This document shows positions 36,440 through 48,199 of a stretch of DNA of 64,000 nt, piece after piece. Below the pieces are notes generated by a model. That model searched no databases. It was given only the letters and a program-made list of their open reading frames with translations, and was not told where the DNA came from. Positions within the stretch are counted from its first letter, which is position 1. The number at the start of each line of letters is the position of its first letter. Source of the DNA: Isoetes taiwanensis (lineage: Eukaryota > Streptophyta > Lycopodiopsida > Isoetales > Isoetaceae). A program made the translations under genes and the position numbers. Location: NCBI GenBank assembly GCA_021234155.1, contig JAJEKV010000138.1, forward strand, positions 372,001-436,000. Reading direction: 5' to 3'.

Positions 36440-37540
36440 GAAGATATATAATGCTTCTTTAAGCAAGATGGAATCGCAACAAATACATTTTGCATCAACA
36501 TTTTGCATAAAAACTCACCTACATTGATGAAGCGCTTCTATAATATTAAAATGTAGACCTAGCTATTTGTCATTCTCAGAGCTACCATGTTGAACATATA
36601 CTCCATCCCGCCAAAAAAAAGAACTCATTTTTGCTCAAACTAAACCGTGAAAATCAGAATATTTGCTCGGAAATGCAAATAATTTGCAAAAGCAAATGAC
36701 AAGTTGACATCAAACGTAATAAAGTAATGATGGAAACATGTGCGAAAAAAAAAAAAATTGTCTTTTCATGCGTCCCCTCACTGCACCACACGCCCCCCGC
36801 TTTGGGGTGCGTGGAACCGTGCCACACCAATCGTTTTTTGCGAATCATGCCCATTGACCTTACAAACTTGCAAAGCATAGACAAACATTCTAATGATCCC
36901 ATAGAAAAACAAAAGAGTCTAAAATACCTAGTCTTAAGAAGGTGCAAAGCAACTCCAATGGCGGGAATGACATTATCTACTACATCTTTCGTGCATTTGT
37001 CAATTGTTCCTGTAGCTTTGCAATCGCAAAGATCTTGCAAATGACATAAAACCCAGAACCAGATATACCTACTTCAAGCTTCAAGAGCACCTTTTATCAT
37101 GCCCCTGCAAGAAGCTATAGACCGACGACCAAGCAAAAGGAAACATCATCTCCATTCAAAGCTGTCATTGATCAACCGAATCACAATAGAATACCACAAT
37201 CGGGAACCACAGCCGGAAAGAAGGTATAGCTAATTAAATGAGCAACCATAAAAGTAAACCCAAAAAGTCAATAATACAAAGATGATAAGATGGACTGGAG
37301 CACAAAAGGCATAACACAAACTTACACAGATGCACTAGAAACAAGATGGAAAGGAAAAATTAACAGAAAGCAAAAGAAATATGAGCATTCACATATCCGA
37401 TTGATCCCAATGCTATACACTTCTTGATCAAAATACAAAGAACTAAAATGCGTGTTCACAAAAAACGTCATAGGATCATACGCTTTATGGATCAAACGGA
37501 GTTCAAACAAACTAGAAGAAATTAATAAAATGAACATACC
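36440..37540. other. No gene confidently seen
   Basis: A reverse-strand segment near 36,930-37,035 (DVVDNVIPAIGVALHLLK) has exon-like composition and a GT after it, but its phase does not fit the neighbouring candidate exon. Confidence 0.35.
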
Positions 37541-37544
37541 AAGC

Positions 37545-38036
37545 TCAACGCTTTCCACCACCACCACCAAGCTTGGGACCTTTACCAGCGGGACCCTTCT
37601 TAACAGCACCCTTAACTTTAGTAGACTTAGCAATAGCCTCAGCCTTCTTAGCCTTCTTCTCCTCCTTAGTCTGCTTAATTCGACCCTTGATTTCCTTGAG
37701 AGCAGACTTCACGGGCAAGCAACCACGAACTTCGTTTTCTCACTTCTTTTTTTTCTGAATAACCTCCAAAGAGTCACCCACAATGGACCTAGAATAAGGC
37801 TTCTTCGGTAGTCGGCGCCGCTTCTTCACATGACCTCGGCATGGGCATCCTTTTATGCCGCTTTCGGTAGAGGGGGTCCATGTGAGCTTTGGCAGATGAG
37901 CACATTATGGAAGTAGCTCTTGCATTTTGAATTGATGAAGAGAAAAACCCGTGAATCACCCCCTCACAAAACGAATGCCACGGCACTGGATAGATCTTCG
38001 CCGGGCCGGGCGATAGAGCTCCGTCTTCAACACCAT
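37545..38036 (-). pseudogene. RPL24: Processed pseudogene of ribosomal protein eL24
   Basis: Reverse strand from ATG at 38,036 (MVLKTELYR) to TGA at 37,545. Three reading frames together cover the whole eL24 protein: the N-terminal zinc-ribbon half (GIRFVR, then VFLFINSKCKSYFHN), [50 protein letters not shown] and the glycine-rich end [11 protein letters not shown]. Full length is 164 codons, as in plant eL24, a 60S subunit protein. At least three indels and several stops (for example after VIQKKKK) inactivate it. No introns are present although plant eL24 genes are normally split, which indicates a retrocopy. A poly(A) tail is not evident downstream. Confidence 0.93.
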
Positions 38037-38091
38037 AGTCGCCCCCGCGAGATGAGATTTGATGGAGAAATCGAATCAGAGGATACCAATT

Positions 38092-38300
38092 TGGGGCTTT
38101 TGTTGTGGGCCGTTCATCCCAGAGATGGACGGCCGAGATCAATCTCTACCAACATTTTGGTACACCAACAATAGGGATGCTTGGGGAGTTACGAGGTGGC
38201 ACCGTCTGGACCGTCCATCTCAGAGATGGACGGCCGAGATCAATCTCTACCAAAAATTTGTGGCATAATCTCTACACCATTTGAGACTCTACATCATTTG
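38092..38300. repeat. Palindrome-bearing repeat with GGACGGCCGAGATCAATCTC
   Basis: The segment ATGGACGGCCGAGATCAATC occurs twice (38,122 and 38,224); at the second site it forms the palindrome CCGTCCATCTCAGAGATGGACGG. The same family, inverted, is at 57,150-57,245, also with ATATAATTGT nearby. It looks like a dispersed MITE-like family; ends were not defined. It directly borders the eL24 retrocopy. Confidence 0.75.
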
Positions 38301-40493
38301 TGGCACCCAATATAATTGTCCCTAGGATCCGTAAAAGTTGGTATCTGGGTTCCGAAACTCTTTAGACAGTTTATACGATCCGAAATTCAGAGTTGATCGT
38401 TGGCAGGATTAACCGAGGGACACAAAGTTACACACAGAGGACGTCCACCAAACAACTTTTGGCATCGTTAAATGGTTTTAACAAGGACCGCTTAGTCAAT
38501 GTCTTTAGGCGGACATTTAAAGACTATACACCAATAGGGTGTAAATATGAAGCAAAACAAGTTTTGCAGCTCATGGACTTATTATAATGACAAGGATGCA
38601 AAAATATTATATGCCTTCTACCCCTTGTTATTTAAGGTCATCAAGGCTCTCTAAAGAAAGAATGGATATTCAACATTATAGAAAGAAGAGAATATTCCAT
38701 TAATATATAGGAGTTAGGCGCCAGAGATCATGCATTTACATAATTTCTGAAGCAACAATCAATTTCAGAGGCAGATAGTAAATTTTTACATGTGGTGGAG
38801 AAATTGATATCCCGTAAAGGGGCATGCTAAGGGGTGATATATTTGCAAAGGTTTGGCCATATGCAAGGATATAAAACTTACAAGGGGTTTGCCAATGATC
38901 TATTAGAGTATGAAAATATTTTAATTTGGCAAGTGGGTCCCCTTGGTTGGAAAGCTAGAGTATTAATTTCTAGCATTCGGTTATGGGAATTTTGACACCA
39001 AAGATTGGGCATGAACATAACAATAACCAATTTTAGTGGCAAACAATAAAGTTTGACAAGTTTTGGAGATATTATTATCCCTTAAAAAAAGTGGGTCATG
39101 CTAGGAGGAATAATAAGTTGCGATGGTATTTGCCGGAAGCTAAAAACCTTGCATGCAAGGGTTTGACAAGTGACTATTGGGCCACAAAATATTTCGAAAT
39201 TGGCAAGTAGGGATTTCCTTATGGGAAGGCCACGTTTTGCCTTACCGTGTAGACATAAGGGGGATAATCGGTGGCTAAGCTCAGAGGTCTGGCACATCGC
39301 CCTGGCTAGGATAGCCAGACAGCTCGGGACAGGGACAGACAGATAACGCTTTTCCCAAGCTGAGTCTGGAGTAACTTCTGAAGGCGATTTTGGTTGACCT
39401 CAGTTGAGACACAGATGCACAGGTAAAAATTATTATTGCAAATGTTTATTTTTGACCTGTATGCAACACTTGAATGGATCTTATGATAGTTTGCCATGAG
39501 AAAATATAAGCATGCTTGGTGTTGCACGTGGTATTTTTCATATTTTTGGAGGTGATAAAACATCTAATTTCACTTGAAAGCTTTGCACAGATATAGAAAA
39601 TTTTTCTTGTTTGCAAGCCAACTCTTCTATTATTTTTGCGGTCACGAGACAATGGCATGTATTATTGTGCCAATCTTAACGGTGGGCATCTTTGGATTGG
39701 AGCTAAACACTAGTCATTGTAACAATGGTTTTCGAGGAACAACAAGGATTGGAAGGGATGGAGACTAACAACCGGGTTCTTTTCTACTTTGGTTTTCATA
39801 AAGCATCTGTTATGAAATCCAACAAATGGATTATTCTTTGTATTATTGCCAAATGATGGCAAAAAACATAGTTAATGATGAGGATTTTCTCAAACTATGT
39901 TTCAAGCTTGATAGAGCATTATGACGTTGATAATGGATGTGATGGTTATGCCGTACTCACATATGATTATTGAAGCATAATAGTCCCATCATTCTAGTGG
40001 TAGATTTTACCATTTCTGTTATGCTCATCTAGACATATTGGTCTAGATATAGTTATAGATGTTTTTGTTAAAATATTTTTCATTGTGGGTGAATAGACCA
40101 TCTATGTAGTAATTGTATAAGGGAGATATTTGAGCATGTAGACCACCAATATGATTTCTCTAATGTAGGAACTCCTATGACACCGATAGCAAGGGGGGGT
40201 ATTTTAAAAGCTATGACACCTGCATTCCTGTAGTTGACAACGGTTCTAACTCTTGTTTTACTATGGACGGTTGCAGGTAACAGCTTTCCCCACCTAGGAG
40301 TACATGTTCTATATTAGAAGATCATAATATGGTCGGTAAATTTGTATTCTTATATGCTCATTATGACTCAAGTAACAGATGAGTCTAAAATGCGTAGGAG
40401 TATAATTCAATGTTGCTATCTGTTGCTATCTGTTTCTTTCACTTTAGTTATTGGATCCCAGTTAATGGAAGGTTGCTTGAGATAAGCAAAATT
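38301..40493. other. Non-coding stretch left of the Penelope-like element
   Basis: Only short frames (60-85 aa) without domains. Sequence near 40,265-40,493 has weak likeness to 51,690-51,880 (GGAAGGTTGCTTG and AT-repeat context), too weak to call a repeat. Confidence 0.45.
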
Positions 40494-41717
40494 CATATAT
40501 ATACATACATATATATATAGGGCATCTGGTATGGCCTTTACTTAGATTTGGCAGTTCTTAAGCATAAGGCATTTACCCCTCCTTGGTTTGTTCAGCTGGA
40601 ACTTGGAAGCATTGTCTTGTGAATGTGAAACTTGTGACAAGTGCACTTTGGTTTAAAATACCCTGAGTAGTTTATTTTAGACCTGACCCATGAATATTAG
40701 GTGGACATATGGTTCAGTTACTCATTCATGAGCACAAGTGTTTAATTTTGACTAAATTGTGATCATTAGCATTAAACTTCTGGAATGACATTGTTTGTGA
40801 AACATTGATAAATAATGGGCATCAGTTATGATACATTAAGCAAATGGGGTTATCATTATGTTGTCTTTATACTAAACAGGTTAAAATTGCACATGCATAG
40901 GTTTTCTTATGATCTTGGTCTTAGCTAAACCCATATCATGCATCTACATTATATGGGAGCCACTCAAATCCCGCCCTATGGCTATCTTGGTTCTGGCACT
41001 ATGGCTATTATCTTAATTTCTCTTTATAGTAATTCCCCCTTATAATAATTCCCATTCCGCACGGAATTCATTATTTGTATAGTACAAGATCATATGCAGG
41101 GTAATACTAAATTATGAATGTTAATTTCACTCTAATATGGCTTTTATACTTTGGGACCAGTCTATTATAACTAGCCTTAACATTTATTTACGCTTATATA
41201 GCTTTTATATTTTGAAGACCAATTTTTTGAGAAATAGCCTTAGTATCTAACTCTTCTCATACTTGATTACCTTGGCATAAATGTGGCTTATAGTCTAACA
41301 GTTCGAGTACATCCATTACATATGTTGCCATAGAAACCATGGGTAACACTTTGTAACATCTATTAGTCCTTTATTAACCTCGGAATTTGCCTATGTGGGT
41401 TTTTTTGTGCTATTTTCGTAAAATCAACCCTAACGAAGGGCTCCAGCAAATGGCGCAACCCTAAAAGCTTTGCAGTATGGATCGTCACTGCCCGATGGCT
41501 TGACGGATCCCTAACAAACCTGGACGGTGACTGGAGGCTTCGACGTGGTAGGTACTATGGCATGATTGACATCATTTGGCGGCGCCAACTATTTTTCGAA
41601 TATTGTATGCGTGGATAGTTGTTACATAAATCTTCTTGTAAACATGATATGGCATCCCATAATCAGCAGGATTCGACTCCAAAACAGGATTAACTGATAA
41701 TTTTGTGTTTTGCAACC

Positions 41718-41726
41718 TATATAAAG
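41718..41726 (+). promoter_or_regulatory. TATA box of the Penelope-like gene (repeat 1)
   Basis: TATATAAAG lies 43 bp upstream of the exon 1 ATG, which would put transcription start at about 41,745-41,755, just before ATG 41,761. The same box is at 49,420 in repeat 2. Confidence 0.65.
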
Positions 41727-41735
41727 GCTCGTAAC

Positions 41736-41825
41736 ATGGATTTTCGTCTTATTTGGGAACATGAGCAAAGCAGGAAGACCAGAGGGCGCCCAAAACAAAG
41801 GGCAGACCAGGCAAAAATTGATTGA
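41736..41825 (+). CDS. Overlapping 29-aa frame with AT-hook-like core
   Basis: An ATG 25 bp upstream of exon 1 opens a different frame that overlaps exon 1 and encodes RKTRGRPKQR, an AT-hook-like core. If transcription starts as the TATA box suggests, this ATG would lie upstream of the mRNA, so it may be a coincidence of the shared GRP-coding DNA. It is kept in both repeats. Confidence 0.2.
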   Translation: MDFRLIWEHEQSRKTRGRPKQRADQAKID

Positions 41826-42108
41826 AGTGCTCAGGAAGCATGGGATTGAACATCCTAGTGTTCAACCAACTAAGGCCCAGCTGCAGGAATTGTGCAGAAT
41901 TAATAACATTGATCCAGGGAGGGATAGAAATGACAGCAATATTAAGAAGTTCATGCCAAGCTTACAGGGCTGCAGCAATGCTCAGAAGGAAATTGAGATA
42001 TCTGGCAGGGTGGATCTACCTGGTAATATTGAGATGGTGCCACTCTCACCAACTGATGAGGACGAATCTGATAATGACAAGATGGAGGAAGAAATCCAGC
42101 CTAACCAG
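41761..42108 (+). CDS. Penelope-like gene, exon 1: AT-hook-like and HeH/SAP-like domain
   Basis: Starts at ATG 41,761 (MSKAGRPEGAQNKGQTRQKL). Residues 5-12 are AT-hook-like (AGRPEGAQN); residues ~20-48 (LIEVLRKHGIEHPSVQPTKA, QLQELCRINN) fit a HeH/SAP-type helix-extended-helix DNA-binding fold; residues ~85-116 are acidic (SPTDEDESDNDKMEEEI). Left unspliced, the frame ends at a TGA at 42,121 (120 aa). A donor CAG|GTTCAG at 42,108/42,109 would instead join residue 116, phase 0, to the acceptor at 44,200. Nucleic-acid binding is inferred from the motif. The same exon in repeat 2 (49,463) encodes the identical 120 residues, which argues for recent selection or a recent origin. Confidence 0.72.
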
Positions 42109-44200
42109 GTTCAGCATGCTTGAATTTATTTTCATAACTTCCACTAATATTTGTTGAATATCTATCTGTTGCATATTTATTTGTGGCATATTGCATGTGA
42201 ATCTTGTGCTTTCTTGCTCTATGATTGGAATTCGTGTACTAGATAACTTGAATATTATGCCAGCTTATTTGAATTGTATATTACTTAGCTGCTATTCCCT
42301 GTTGCAGATCTGATCCTTGTTGCAGATCTGATCCTTGTTTGATGACTTTGTTGATCCATAAGCACATGTTTCTTTTAGTATTTGGGACCTATTCTTTGTT
42401 GCTGATCTAATCCCTTTATGACCTTGTAAATCCATAAGCACAAGTTTCTAATCATACTGTTTCCCTTAATCTCCATGCAGGCTGAAAATCCATGCTGAAT
42501 GGTAGTCTAATGTCATATTTGTAGCAGCTTTGTCCATAATCCTGTTGCCGCCTAGATGATATAGGATATGGTAGATGATTTGATCCTTTGGCTACCTCAA
42601 CCTGATGTACATATTAATTATGTTGATTTAACCTATTTGGCTGCATGGCACAACTATCTGCTTCCGGTGACCTAATGTTTTTAGCACAGGTATTTTGTAT
42701 AGGAGATTGAAGCATCACCTGGTCATAGATAAAACATGAATTGCTTCTGGCCCGTCCTCTGCTACAGATCTGATCCCGGGTGGTTAAACTAGGAAGTTCA
42801 AAATCATTTGAATTTAATCTGTATTGAATTCTCAGGGCCTCCATGACTGCTGAATATCCATGCAAAATTATCTATTAATGTCATAGGAGCACCCAAGTCT
42901 GAGTACTAACCCTAACTTAATTGCCTGAAAAATATGATCTGTGGTTGATGATCGGATTCTTAGTGATTTTAATCTGTTAAGCCAATTAATTAGGCTGTTA
43001 CAATTAGGCTGTTACAATTTGGTATAGGGTAGGACAGATTCATTTGACACTGTGCCTCTGAGCATAGACTGGTAAATCAAAATAAAGCCTGCTGTAAACT
43101 TAATTATACAGTTGTTTGGTAACATCTCTTATCTTATCTTATCTTGTTCCATTATGGGTAAGTATGGCATTTGGTAAACATGCCCTTAATTTCGATATGA
43201 GCAGAGCACAAATTTAAAAGGTTCCTTACTTGCTGAAATTAACCCTATTTTATAATTATGTTCTATAAATGATTTTAAATGTGTATGTATGGGTGAAGGG
43301 CTGAAAATGCCAAGGATGTTCTTTGCTTACCTGCTAGTCAATTTCACTATTACCCAGTAGGCTAATATGTGATCTGTTTGACTGCAGGTAACCGAACTTC
43401 CTTTTCCCATGTCTTTCATGGTTGAGTTTGGATGTTTACGAGCGGATAATATTATCTTTTACAGCTTTTGATATGACTTTGAATATTATAATGTTTTTAT
43501 GAACATGGTATGTTACTTGAAGTTCCTTTGTTCTATTGGAGGAATGCAATTAAGCAGGTTTCTATATCTGCTACCTTTTTGTTTCCCATTAAAGACATGC
43601 ACTTCAGTAAAGTATTATATTACTGCATATCTTATGTTTCATTCTTGTGGATTTTTGTAAGACTCTTGCTCATTTAAGAAATATTAAAGTTTGTCTTCTG
43701 ATTTGTTTGACCTGAAAATGCCTATTTAATATGTTTCTGTACCTCTGATCTCCTCTTGAATACGCTGATAAGTTTGAACTTTGCTTTTAGAGTGTCCTTT
43801 TATGCCTTGTAAAAATACTGGTTTTATGCTGTATGGTTTACAATTTATTGTTATTTCAAATGGTTTCCAAGGTTCCCCTTATGGTTTTTTCTGTACCATA
43901 AGGGACTGATAAGTCCTATAGTTCTTGGGTTTCTCAAGGCTATATGGATGGCAGGTCATTTCAAAAGGTTGTGGCTCTGGCCAGTCTATATATTTCCTAC
44001 TTCAGTTCACTAGTTATACTGGTGTGGGCCTTGGAAACCATTATTATTATTATTATTTTTTTTTTTTTTTTTTTTATGGTGTTTTCACCTTCTACATTTG
44101 CATGATTTACTTCCTGACTAAATCCTTATACTCTATGTGCATTCATAAATTTTGCAATTCTTTTAATTCTTCTAATTTATTGTTATTGAATTCTCTTTAG
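42109..44200 (+). other. Intron 1 of the Penelope-like gene (predicted)
   Basis: 2,092 bp from GTTCAG to TTGAATTCTCTTTAG. It joins exon 1 (phase 0) to an open frame that begins exactly at the acceptor. It includes an AT-rich interior, a TTGCAGATCTGATCC local duplication (about 42,304-42,338) and a T-tract at 44,056-44,077. The 3' border of direct repeat 1 (43,991) lies inside it. Confidence 0.6.
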
Positions 44201-45788
44201 GAGGGTTCTACCCTGAGCAGGCAGTCCTTTAGTATCCCTCATGGGAACTTGCAGCAAGCTGGTGATTCTAGACCGGGCTGGTACCCTGAACTCAGCAGAC
44301 TTGGTTATTCGGATGCTGGCATCACGGCACCCAACAAAGCTGTGCAAACTGTATTGTCCTGCATTTTTAAACCAGAGATACATCAGATGTTTATAGCCAA
44401 GGAATGCTCTCTTGTTGAAGGGGAAGTTTCTGTTATACTATTCTTTGGCCTCAACAATATGCTTGACCTTGTGTCTATCATCAATCAGGTAAACTATGAT
44501 CCTCCTATCTGCAAAGAACTTATTGACAATTCTTATAATATGCTTCCTGGAGCTCATATAATGGCTGATAAGAAGGACATGCGGGATTTATTATCTTTTG
44601 TCAAAGGCCTGTATGCCTTGGAGGAGGTTAATAGCATCAAACACTCCTTTCCCCCTAGGAACCTGAATTCTCAAACTCAGAAAAAACCAGTGTCCAAACC
44701 GGTCCTTTCAAACAGCCTATTCAATATCAGTTTGTTGGAAGAGGCTGAACAACAGCCTGAAGTTGAACCTGTTACAGTTGATGTTGATATTACTGAGGAT
44801 GAAAGAATTTCATCTGAGCTGAAAGCATACAATATAAATGAGCTCAATCTTTTTAACTGTGGCGGATTTCCTATAATGTCCAATAGAAATGTGGAGGCTC
44901 ATGGTGAGCAGTTTCAGCAAGCTTTATGGAGAAGCAACAATCTCGGTGTAATTGCTCCTATTAACCTGGATTCTTGGATTAAGCTTGCCAATCTTACTGC
45001 TGATGAAGTCAAGAAAGCAAAGACTGATGCTCTTTCCTTTACTAAGCGTATCAGACGCATTTTTCCAGAACTTCCTTTCAACTATTTCCAATTCCTGGAA
45101 CGAAAATGCAATGTTGGCACAGGTTCATATATTGGTCAGAAAGGGCATATGGCCAAGACATCTGAAACCAGGATTGACTTTTATCTTAAACGTATATGGA
45201 GAACATACTGCCCTTTCCTTAAATGCAACTGTGATACCATGACAGATGTGAAGTGCCCGGATAATATCATGTGGTTTGACCATGTGGTTTGGTTCATGAT
45301 GAACAATCTGGAGGTAATATGGCCGAATGACTGCATTCAGAAGAGATATGCTTTACTGTCTTCCTTTCTATCCACTGAACCCATCAGAGGTGTGGTTCTG
45401 GCCTATGTAGGATACCTGTCAGTCAGGGAACTGATGTTTGAGATGACCCATAAATGGGCCATCAATCCCAATTGTAATCTGAAGGAGCTCTTTGGAAATT
45501 CCAAAACTGTTGACCTGATTGAGAAGACTATTAAATCTATGGAATTTCTCAAAGAACATTTGCATGGTAACTACAGTTATGGGTATGCTACTTCGGGCAA
45601 GAAAAGATTTCAGGCAGCAAACACACCACCAAGTGGCATTCTTAGGCCACCAAAACTGCTAAAAGCTCCAGCAAACAACGTCCCGGCAATTACAAGATTG
45701 GATGACAAATTTACTACAACAAGAACTGATGCACAGACAAAAAATCCTGGTGTAGCGCTTGGTACCAGAATTAATAAAGTCAAATTTG
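44201..45788 (+). CDS. Penelope-like gene, exon 2: large unknown region
   Basis: The frame is open from the acceptor at 44,200 (EGSTLSRQSFSIPHGNLQQA) to a TGA at 45,791, about 530 codons. There is no ATG near its start, which fits an internal exon. No known domain is recognised: it has a hydrophobic stretch GEVSVILFFGLNNMLDLVSI, an acidic linker (EEAEQQPEVEPVTVDVDITE), a Cys-containing block FLKCNCDTMTDVKCPDNIMW that might bind metal, and a basic Pro-rich end (PPSGILRPPKLLKAP). A donor G|GTTGAG at 45,788/45,789 (phase 1) removes the stop. In other Penelope-like elements the region before the RT is also poorly conserved. Confidence 0.65.
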
Positions 45789-46013
45789 GTTGAGGTATTA
45801 TTCCCCTACCTTCTATTCTTTTTTAATTATCAATCTGCAATTATGCAATTTTCTGTTCCTTATTTTTAGCAGTATACTCTTTGTCTATCTATTGTATGAT
45901 TGTTTGTTTATGCCTGACTGTATCGGATTGTGCATTTAATGCATTTAGTTCCATATAATTGGCCACAGAGCCTTAAAACTTTACGGGATTTTTCCCTTTC
46001 TCTCTATTAATAG
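45789..46013 (+). other. Intron 2 of the Penelope-like gene (predicted)
   Basis: 225 bp, GTTGAG...CTCTCTATTAATAG, T-rich towards the acceptor. It restores a phase-1 join (G|AG = Glu) between exon 2 and exon 3. The donor is not an ideal GTAAGT. Confidence 0.55.
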
Positions 46014-48112
46014 AGTACCCACTGTACAAACAGATCAAATGGAAGGAGTTATCTTGTAAGATTGATGGACAGTGGAAATTAAAGACAATTAGGGAGGAGA
46101 AAAAGTCTAAATATGTGCATTTCACATATTTTTCCAAGACTATGGACAAAATTGATTTCTGTGGAACATTTAAGACTGTTCTATGTAGACACCTTGGTGA
46201 ATTAGGGAACGAAGTATGGGAAAACACGACCTTTGGATGGAGATATGTCACTAACCTGAAGGATTTATTCTACAAACCAAAAGTGGTGTTTGCTAATATT
46301 GAGCAGCCAAAATGCCCTTGTGCAAACCCTAATCTAAGTAAATTCATTGACCCATCAACTGGACATGTCCGCACTACTGATTTGAGAATCATACATAATA
46401 AGGCACTTCGAAAGTGGTTCTCTTTGGGACTGAACTACATTCCTGATTATCCATTTTCTCTACAGCAATTTAAATATGAGATGGCCCAGACCATTGAACA
46501 ATTCTTTAATGTTCATCGTTTTGACCTCGGTGGTGATGATAGCATCTCTGTTCAAGAGTGTAAAAAAGCTCTCAGAAAAGAAACTAAATGGTTGGCCAAG
46601 TATTTCATTGAAAAGAATTTGACCACGCACAAGAAATTCATGATCCATGATGATTTGGTCATCAAAAATATGGATTGGATTATTAACAATCTATATACTG
46701 CTGGGGTCGATAAGGCAGCAAATAATCCTTCTTTTATTTGCCCTTGGCACATTAGACAAGAGGCCACTAAGAGATTACAGAGTGAGGATTTCAGAAAATG
46801 TGAAATCAGTAAAGATGACCTCATAATCCAGATTCAGGATGACCTGCAGAACATGTTAGGAGATGGACACATCTCCTCTCTTGAACTTCCATACCTTCTT
46901 GGTATATTTAAAGCGCATAAGAACGAGTATAGATGGATCACAAATGCGCACGATAGCATGTTTTCAGTTACAGCATCTTTAGTTGCCACTGGGCTCAATC
47001 TAATCCTTGATACGTGGACAATCATTTGTCATGATAAATGTGCAGCAGCTAACCTATTTTTAAAGGACAAGATCAGAGCAGCATGGATCATCAATTCTGT
47101 CTATGATATTGCTTGTAATCTCCCGGCCAAAATTGATAATGTTTTTGTGGCGGATATAGCCAAATGTTATGAAAATATACCATTAGATGGCAATGAAGGC
47201 ATATGCAGTGTTATGGAAAATATTATTAATTTGACATGGAAGTACAAAAAACAGATGCATCAAGGGTATGAACTCTGGTATACAATATCAGAGAAATGGA
47301 ACATTAATATGGTCTGGAAGGATAAGGTACCTGACGGAAATAAGTGGCATAAAATGGACAGAGATCTTTTTGTTAATCTCAACAAATGGCTCTTATGTAA
47401 CTGCTACTTGTCAATGTACAATGGGATCTGGAAATAGATCAAAGGAATCCCTATGGGGTTTGCATCTAGCCCTGGATGGTGCAATCTATATCTAGCCTGG
47501 TTCGAGCTTAAATTTATCTTGGAACTCATTAGCAAAGGTAAATTACAGATAGCAGCCGCCTTCAGAAATACCTTTAGATATATTGATGATCTGGCTGGAA
47601 TTAATAATCCATATATCAGAATCTATCTCGGTCTACAAAAGGATGATCCAAATGAATCCTTTATATATAATCTGAAGCACCTAGCAATTAAAGATGAAAC
47701 CACCTATTGGGTCAGCAAAACAATAGGAAGAAAAATTGATTTTCTCAATATGACTATTGAGGTTCTTGCCCCTCACCTTGGTACTTATCTTACCTACAGA
47801 TACGACAAGAGAAATAAACTGCCATTTAAAGTTTCTAAATTTGTGCATGCCAGCAGTTGTCGTCCATATTTGATGGCTTGTAATATTATTATATCACAGA
47901 TCCAACCCTACCTTTATGTGCACAGTAGTCCAATTAGGGCTGCCTTTGATCTGGTGCAGTTAATGGAATACTTTGTCAGTCTAGGATTCCAGAAGAAAGA
48001 TGTTTGGCATAAAATCTCCAGGATACTACATATGGAAACTTTTCCTGGACTCAGGTTTGATATCAGTATGCTAGTGGCTGAACTGCACAAATACAAGTAC
48101 CATTTCATATAA
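46014..48112 (+). pseudogene. Penelope-like gene, exon 3: reverse transcriptase with one in-frame TAG
   Basis: The frame is open from the acceptor at 46,013 to TAA/stop at 48,112 except for TAG at 47,435. Order of motifs: Cys pair KCPCANPNLSKF; LRKWFSLGLNYIPDYPFS, the Penelope-specific block before RT; LPYLLGIFKAHKNEYRWITN; motif A FVADIAKCYENIPL (Asp at 47,153); motif B GIPMGFASSPGWCNLYLAWF; motif C FRYIDDLAG (YIDD 47,579-47,590); FLNMTIEV; TYLTYRYDKRNKLPF and a conserved-looking thumb (IQPYLYVHSSPIRAAFDLVQ). YxNIP, the FLxxTI block and the tail order identify Penelope-like RTs rather than LTR or LINE RTs. The catalytic Asps are intact. The stop sits four codons before motif B; CAG-to-TAG is the simplest origin. 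No GIY-YIG follows; only ~100 bp separate the stop from repeat 2. Confidence 0.85.
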
Positions 48113-48125
48113 TTTTGATATAGTT

Positions 48126-48199
48126 GGCAGGAGGGTCCCTACATAGGGGCCCTCCAGCCCTTATGTTGCATGGGAACCCTCCTGCCTTCCGGCAGGAGG
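48126..48199 (+). other. Double hairpin between RT stop and repeat 2
   Basis: GGCAGGAGGGTCCC (48,126-48,139) can pair with GGGAACCCTCCTGCC (48,172-48,186). Alternatively GGAGGGTCCCTA/TAGGGGCCCTCC (48,130-48,155) forms an inner hairpin with a 2-nt loop, while CCTCCTGCC-TTCC-GGCAGGAGG (48,178-48,199) forms a perfect 9-bp hairpin with a tetraloop. The GC-rich structure is exceptional in this AT-rich region and sits where a 3'-end RT recognition or transcription-end signal would be expected. Confidence 0.75.

Larger units (their letters stand above)
40520..43991 (+). repeat. Direct repeat 1 (pLTR-like), 3.47 kb
   Basis: Starts GGGCATCTGGTATGGCCTTT after an AT run and ends GCCAGTCTATAT. It contains the promoter, exon 1 and nearly all of intron 1. 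Differences from repeat 2 are few: clustered changes near 41,263-41,272 and 41,570-41,612, one synonymous change in exon 1, and small indels near 42,303 and 42,935. Confidence 0.95.

Noticed and set aside
40494-40520. Telomeric repeats at the Penelope-like borders, as in telomere-associated endonuclease-lacking elements
   Set aside because: Borders are AT dinucleotide runs; no TTTAGGG/CCCTAAA array is present, only isolated CCCTAA words near 41,430-41,460.
42049-42075. CTGATGAGGACGAAT in exon 1 resembles the CUGAUGA...GAA core of a hammerhead ribozyme, which some Penelope-like elements carry
   Set aside because: There is no room for stem II, GAAA is GAAT, and the bases are coding (PTDEDES); no flanking stems I or III are visible.
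42614-42865. 83-aa reverse frame inside the Penelope-like repeat, present in both copies
   Set aside because: Lies inside the predicted intron on the opposite strand and has no domain; its conservation simply reflects repeat identity.
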